6,665 bases of DNA, from assembly GCA_902774165.1 (NCBI GenBank), contig CACYHJ010000237.1, positions 1-6,665 on the forward strand, in the 5' to 3' direction. A program made the translations under genes and the position numbers. Below, one piece after another: positions 4,966 through 6,665 of the stretch. The notes below the pieces were generated by a model. It did no database searches, had not been told where the DNA came from, and saw only the letters and a list, made by a program, of their open reading frames with translations. Position 1 is the first letter of the stretch. Each line of letters begins with the position of its first letter. Source of the stretch: Oscillospiraceae bacterium. Lineage in GTDB: Bacteria; Bacillota; Clostridia; Oscillospirales; Acutalibacteraceae.

Positions 4966-6537
4966 ATGAAGAATAACGCAGCTACCGCGGCGAAAATCTC
5001 CCGGAACACCTACACCGGCGGCGAGCTTTTCGGGTATCTTGTGGGCATGTTCGGCCAGAACCTGATCTATCAGGTCATCGCGGCGGGTCTCGTCAGCGTG
5101 TATCTGGGCACCGTGCTTTACATCCCCGCGGGGATCGTCAGCGCGATCATCTTCGCTGCCCGCATCTGGGACGCCCTGAACGACCCGATGATGGGCACCA
5201 TCGTGGACCGGACCCATACCAAATGGGGCAAATGCCGGCCGTTCCTGATCTTCTTCCCGGTGATCATCGGCGCGTTCACGATCCTGTGCTTTGTCAACGG
5301 GATCTATACCGATCCGAAGGCCAGCAAGGTGCTGATCGTCGTGTGGGCGGCCGCCTCCTATATCATCTGGGGCATGCTGTTCACCGTGTGCGATATCCCG
5401 CTGTGGGGCATCACCTCGCTGATGACCGACGACCAGGACGACAGGGCGAAGATCATCGGCCTTGCGCGCACCGCCGCGGGCATCGGCGGCATCGGCACCG
5501 TGATCGCCTTTGTTCCCGACTTCCTCAAGGGGATGTTCGAGGGCAAGTACAACGCCCTTGTCGACGGCGTGAATTATACCCAGCAGATGGCCAACAACGA
5601 CACCAAGAAAGCCGCGTGGATCGCCACCGTGATCGGCGTGACCGCGGTCGCCACGCTGCTGTTTGAGGTCGCCGGCCTTGTGACCCGCGAGCGCGTCCCC
5701 GGCGACGCGGCCGACAAGAGAGGCATCGTCGACAACTTCAAGATCATGTGGAAATGCCTCCCCTTCCGCCAGATCCTCATCTCCGGCGTGATCAGAAGCC
5801 CGCTGCAGCTGCTCATGATCCTCGCGATGCCGCTGATGCTGTACTACTACACCGACAACTCCTTTGACAACGTGGGCAATCTCGACGGCGGACAGCGGAT
5901 CCTCAAGATCGCGCTGATCGGCGTCGCGGTATTCATTCCCCAGTTCGTGGCGATGGCGGTCACCCCCGTCTTCGTGCGGAAATTCGAAAACAAAAAGATC
6001 TACAATTTCTATTCCATCGCCGGCGCCGTGCCCTACGCGCTGATCATCGTCGCCTATTTCGTATTCAAAGGCAACCTGCTCTCCTGGGCGGGCGTCGCCG
6101 TGACCGCTCTTTGCATCGGCATGGCCAGCGCCTCCATGGGCGGCATCAACGTCATGCAGTCGATCATGATCGCCGACTGCGTCGACTATGAGGAATACCA
6201 CAACGGCTACCGGCCCGACGGCGTGTTCTTCTCCGGCCAGTCGTTCCTGACGAAGCTCTCCGGCGGTATCGCCGCGCTGATCCAGGGCGTCGTGTACGCC
6301 GTGGTGGGTTTCTCCGGCGCGAATCTGGACGACATCAATTTCCGCCTTTCGGAGGGCGCGCATTTCTTCGAGCTGGACGGCGGGAAATACGCCCTGGCGA
6401 TGTTCTTCCTGATCTCCGTCCCGGTGGCGGTCGGCATGGTCCTTTCCGCGGTGCCCATGAGAAAATACGCCATGACGGACGCCGAACACAGGGAAATGCT
6501 CGACGCGCTGATCGAGAAGAGAAGCAGCGAGGGCTGA
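4966..6537 (+). CDS. GPH family MFS sugar:cation symporter
   Basis: A 523-residue, twelve-helix carrier of the glycoside-pentoside-hexuronide:cation symporter family in the cytoplasmic membrane, expected to bring in a sugar or glycoside with Na+ or H+. It has the full helix II signature RIWDALNDPMMGTIVDRTHTKWGKCRPF (66-93), with D69, D73 and D81; the first two match MelB D55 and D59. The helix IV motif CDIPLWG has D143, matching MelB D124. The second-half motif DCVDYEEYHNGYRPDG spans 404-419, followed by K430. The MelB helix I aspartate (D19) appears as N32. It is longer than the usual 450-480 residues because of loops between helices V and VI (about 183-216), VII and VIII (297-312), and XI and XII (449-475). 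ATG at 4966 has GAGG 7 nt upstream and a TATAAT promoter. The substrate is unknown. Its C-terminal tail is short and charged. It is the intact paralogue of the preceding carrier. Confidence 0.95.
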   Translation: MKNNAATAAKISRNTYTGGELFGYLVGMFGQNLIYQVIAAGLVSVYLGTVLYIPAGIVSAIIFAARIWDALNDPMMGTIVDRTHTKWGKCRPFLIFFPVIIGAFTILCFVNGIYTDPKASKVLIVVWAAASYIIWGMLFTVCDIPLWGITSLMTDDQDDRAKIIGLARTAAGIGGIGTVIAFVPDFLKGMFEGKYNALVDGVNYTQQMANNDTKKAAWIATVIGVTAVATLLFEVAGLVTRERVPGDAADKRGIVDNFKIMWKCLPFRQILISGVIRSPLQLLMILAMPLMLYYYTDNSFDNVGNLDGGQRILKIALIGVAVFIPQFVAMAVTPVFVRKFENKKIYNFYSIAGAVPYALIIVAYFVFKGNLLSWAGVAVTALCIGMASASMGGINVMQSIMIADCVDYEEYHNGYRPDGVFFSGQSFLTKLSGGIAALIQGVVYAVVGFSGANLDDINFRLSEGAHFFELDGGKYALAMFFLISVPVAVGMVLSAVPMRKYAMTDAEHREMLDALIEKRSSEG

Positions 6538-6575
6538 ATATCCCGCCGGACGCGGCAAATCGAACACATGAATAT

Positions 6576-6595
6576 CGGCTTTACGCAGAAAGCCG
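6576..6595 (+). other. Hairpin downstream of the second transporter, possible weak terminator
   Basis: CGGCTTT (6576-6582) pairs with AAAGCCG (6589-6595) around a 6-nt loop, 38 bp after the stop codon. The following bases (GATTCTGAATG) are not U-rich, so it may protect the 3' end or slow polymerase rather than terminate efficiently. Confidence 0.4.
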
Positions 6596-6606
6596 GATTC
6601 TGAATG

Positions 6607-6630
6607 TAGGGACGATTATCAATCGTCCGG
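6607..6630. repeat. Palindromic element resembling a dispersed intergenic repeat
   Basis: GGACGATT (6610-6617) and AATCGTCC (6621-6628) form a perfect 8-bp stem with a 3-nt loop, preceded by TGTAG. Short elements beginning TGTAGGG and holding a GC-rich palindrome occur repeatedly between genes in some Clostridia, from memory. Only one copy is visible here, so repeat status is inference. The rest of the tail (6631-6665) holds only a weak 5-bp hairpin (AAGGC 6642-6646, GCCTT 6653-6657) and no gene that I can support. Confidence 0.4.
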
Positions 6631-6665
6631 ATTTGACGGTGAAGGCATCCCCGCCTTTATGGTGG

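Noticed and set aside
4960..6567. 535-codon open frame on the minus strand opposite the second transporter
   Set aside because: It has H-, D-, G- and R-heavy composition, no recognisable fold and no ribosome site or promoter that I can see. The plus strand carries an unmistakable GPH carrier over the same interval.

Overview
The window looks like a piece of chromosome from an uncultured Bacillota, most likely a gut-type Clostridia. The evidence is GC-rich coding sequence set against AT-rich intergenic gaps, strong purine-rich ribosome binding sites, textbook vegetative promoters (TTGAAA-17-TATAAT) and U-tailed hairpin terminators. This is inference: no rRNA, tRNA or other taxonomic marker gene is present.

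Layout from left to right. (1) The last 79 codons of a plus-strand family-16-type glycoside hydrolase (2-241). (2) A hairpin terminator (278-307) shared by the two transcription units that converge on it. (3) A minus-strand three-gene operon transcribed from about 3075 down to 320: a calcineurin-like metallophosphoesterase (3000-2017), an unrecognised protein with a C-terminal membrane segment (1996-1388), and a Gfo/Idh/MocA-type NAD(P)-dependent oxidoreductase (1330-320). (4) A 292-bp divergent control region (3001-3292) with a good promoter in each direction and two CCGG-centred palindromes that could be operators. (5) Two consecutive plus-strand GPH-type (glycoside-pentoside-hexuronide) MFS transporters (3293-4819 and 4966-6537). 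A hairpin terminator separates them, and the second has its own TATAAT promoter. (6) A 128-bp tail (6538-6665) with two hairpins, one of them a perfect short palindrome that resembles a dispersed intergenic repeat.

Taken together this reads as an accessory carbohydrate-use region: a secreted or surface polysaccharide-degrading enzyme, two sugar importers, and a small operon able to oxidise or dephosphorylate a sugar-like metabolite. No substrate can be named from the sequence. The odd points are these. The first transporter has lost the helix II and helix IV acidic residues that bind the coupling cation in MelB-type carriers, while its neighbour keeps them. The phosphoesterase has Ala-Thr-His-Asp where its superfamily usually has Gly-Asn-His-Asp. 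The middle operon gene begins like the N-terminus of a B12-binding radical-SAM protein but continues as something else. I saw no CRISPR array, insertion sequence, phage gene or defence system.
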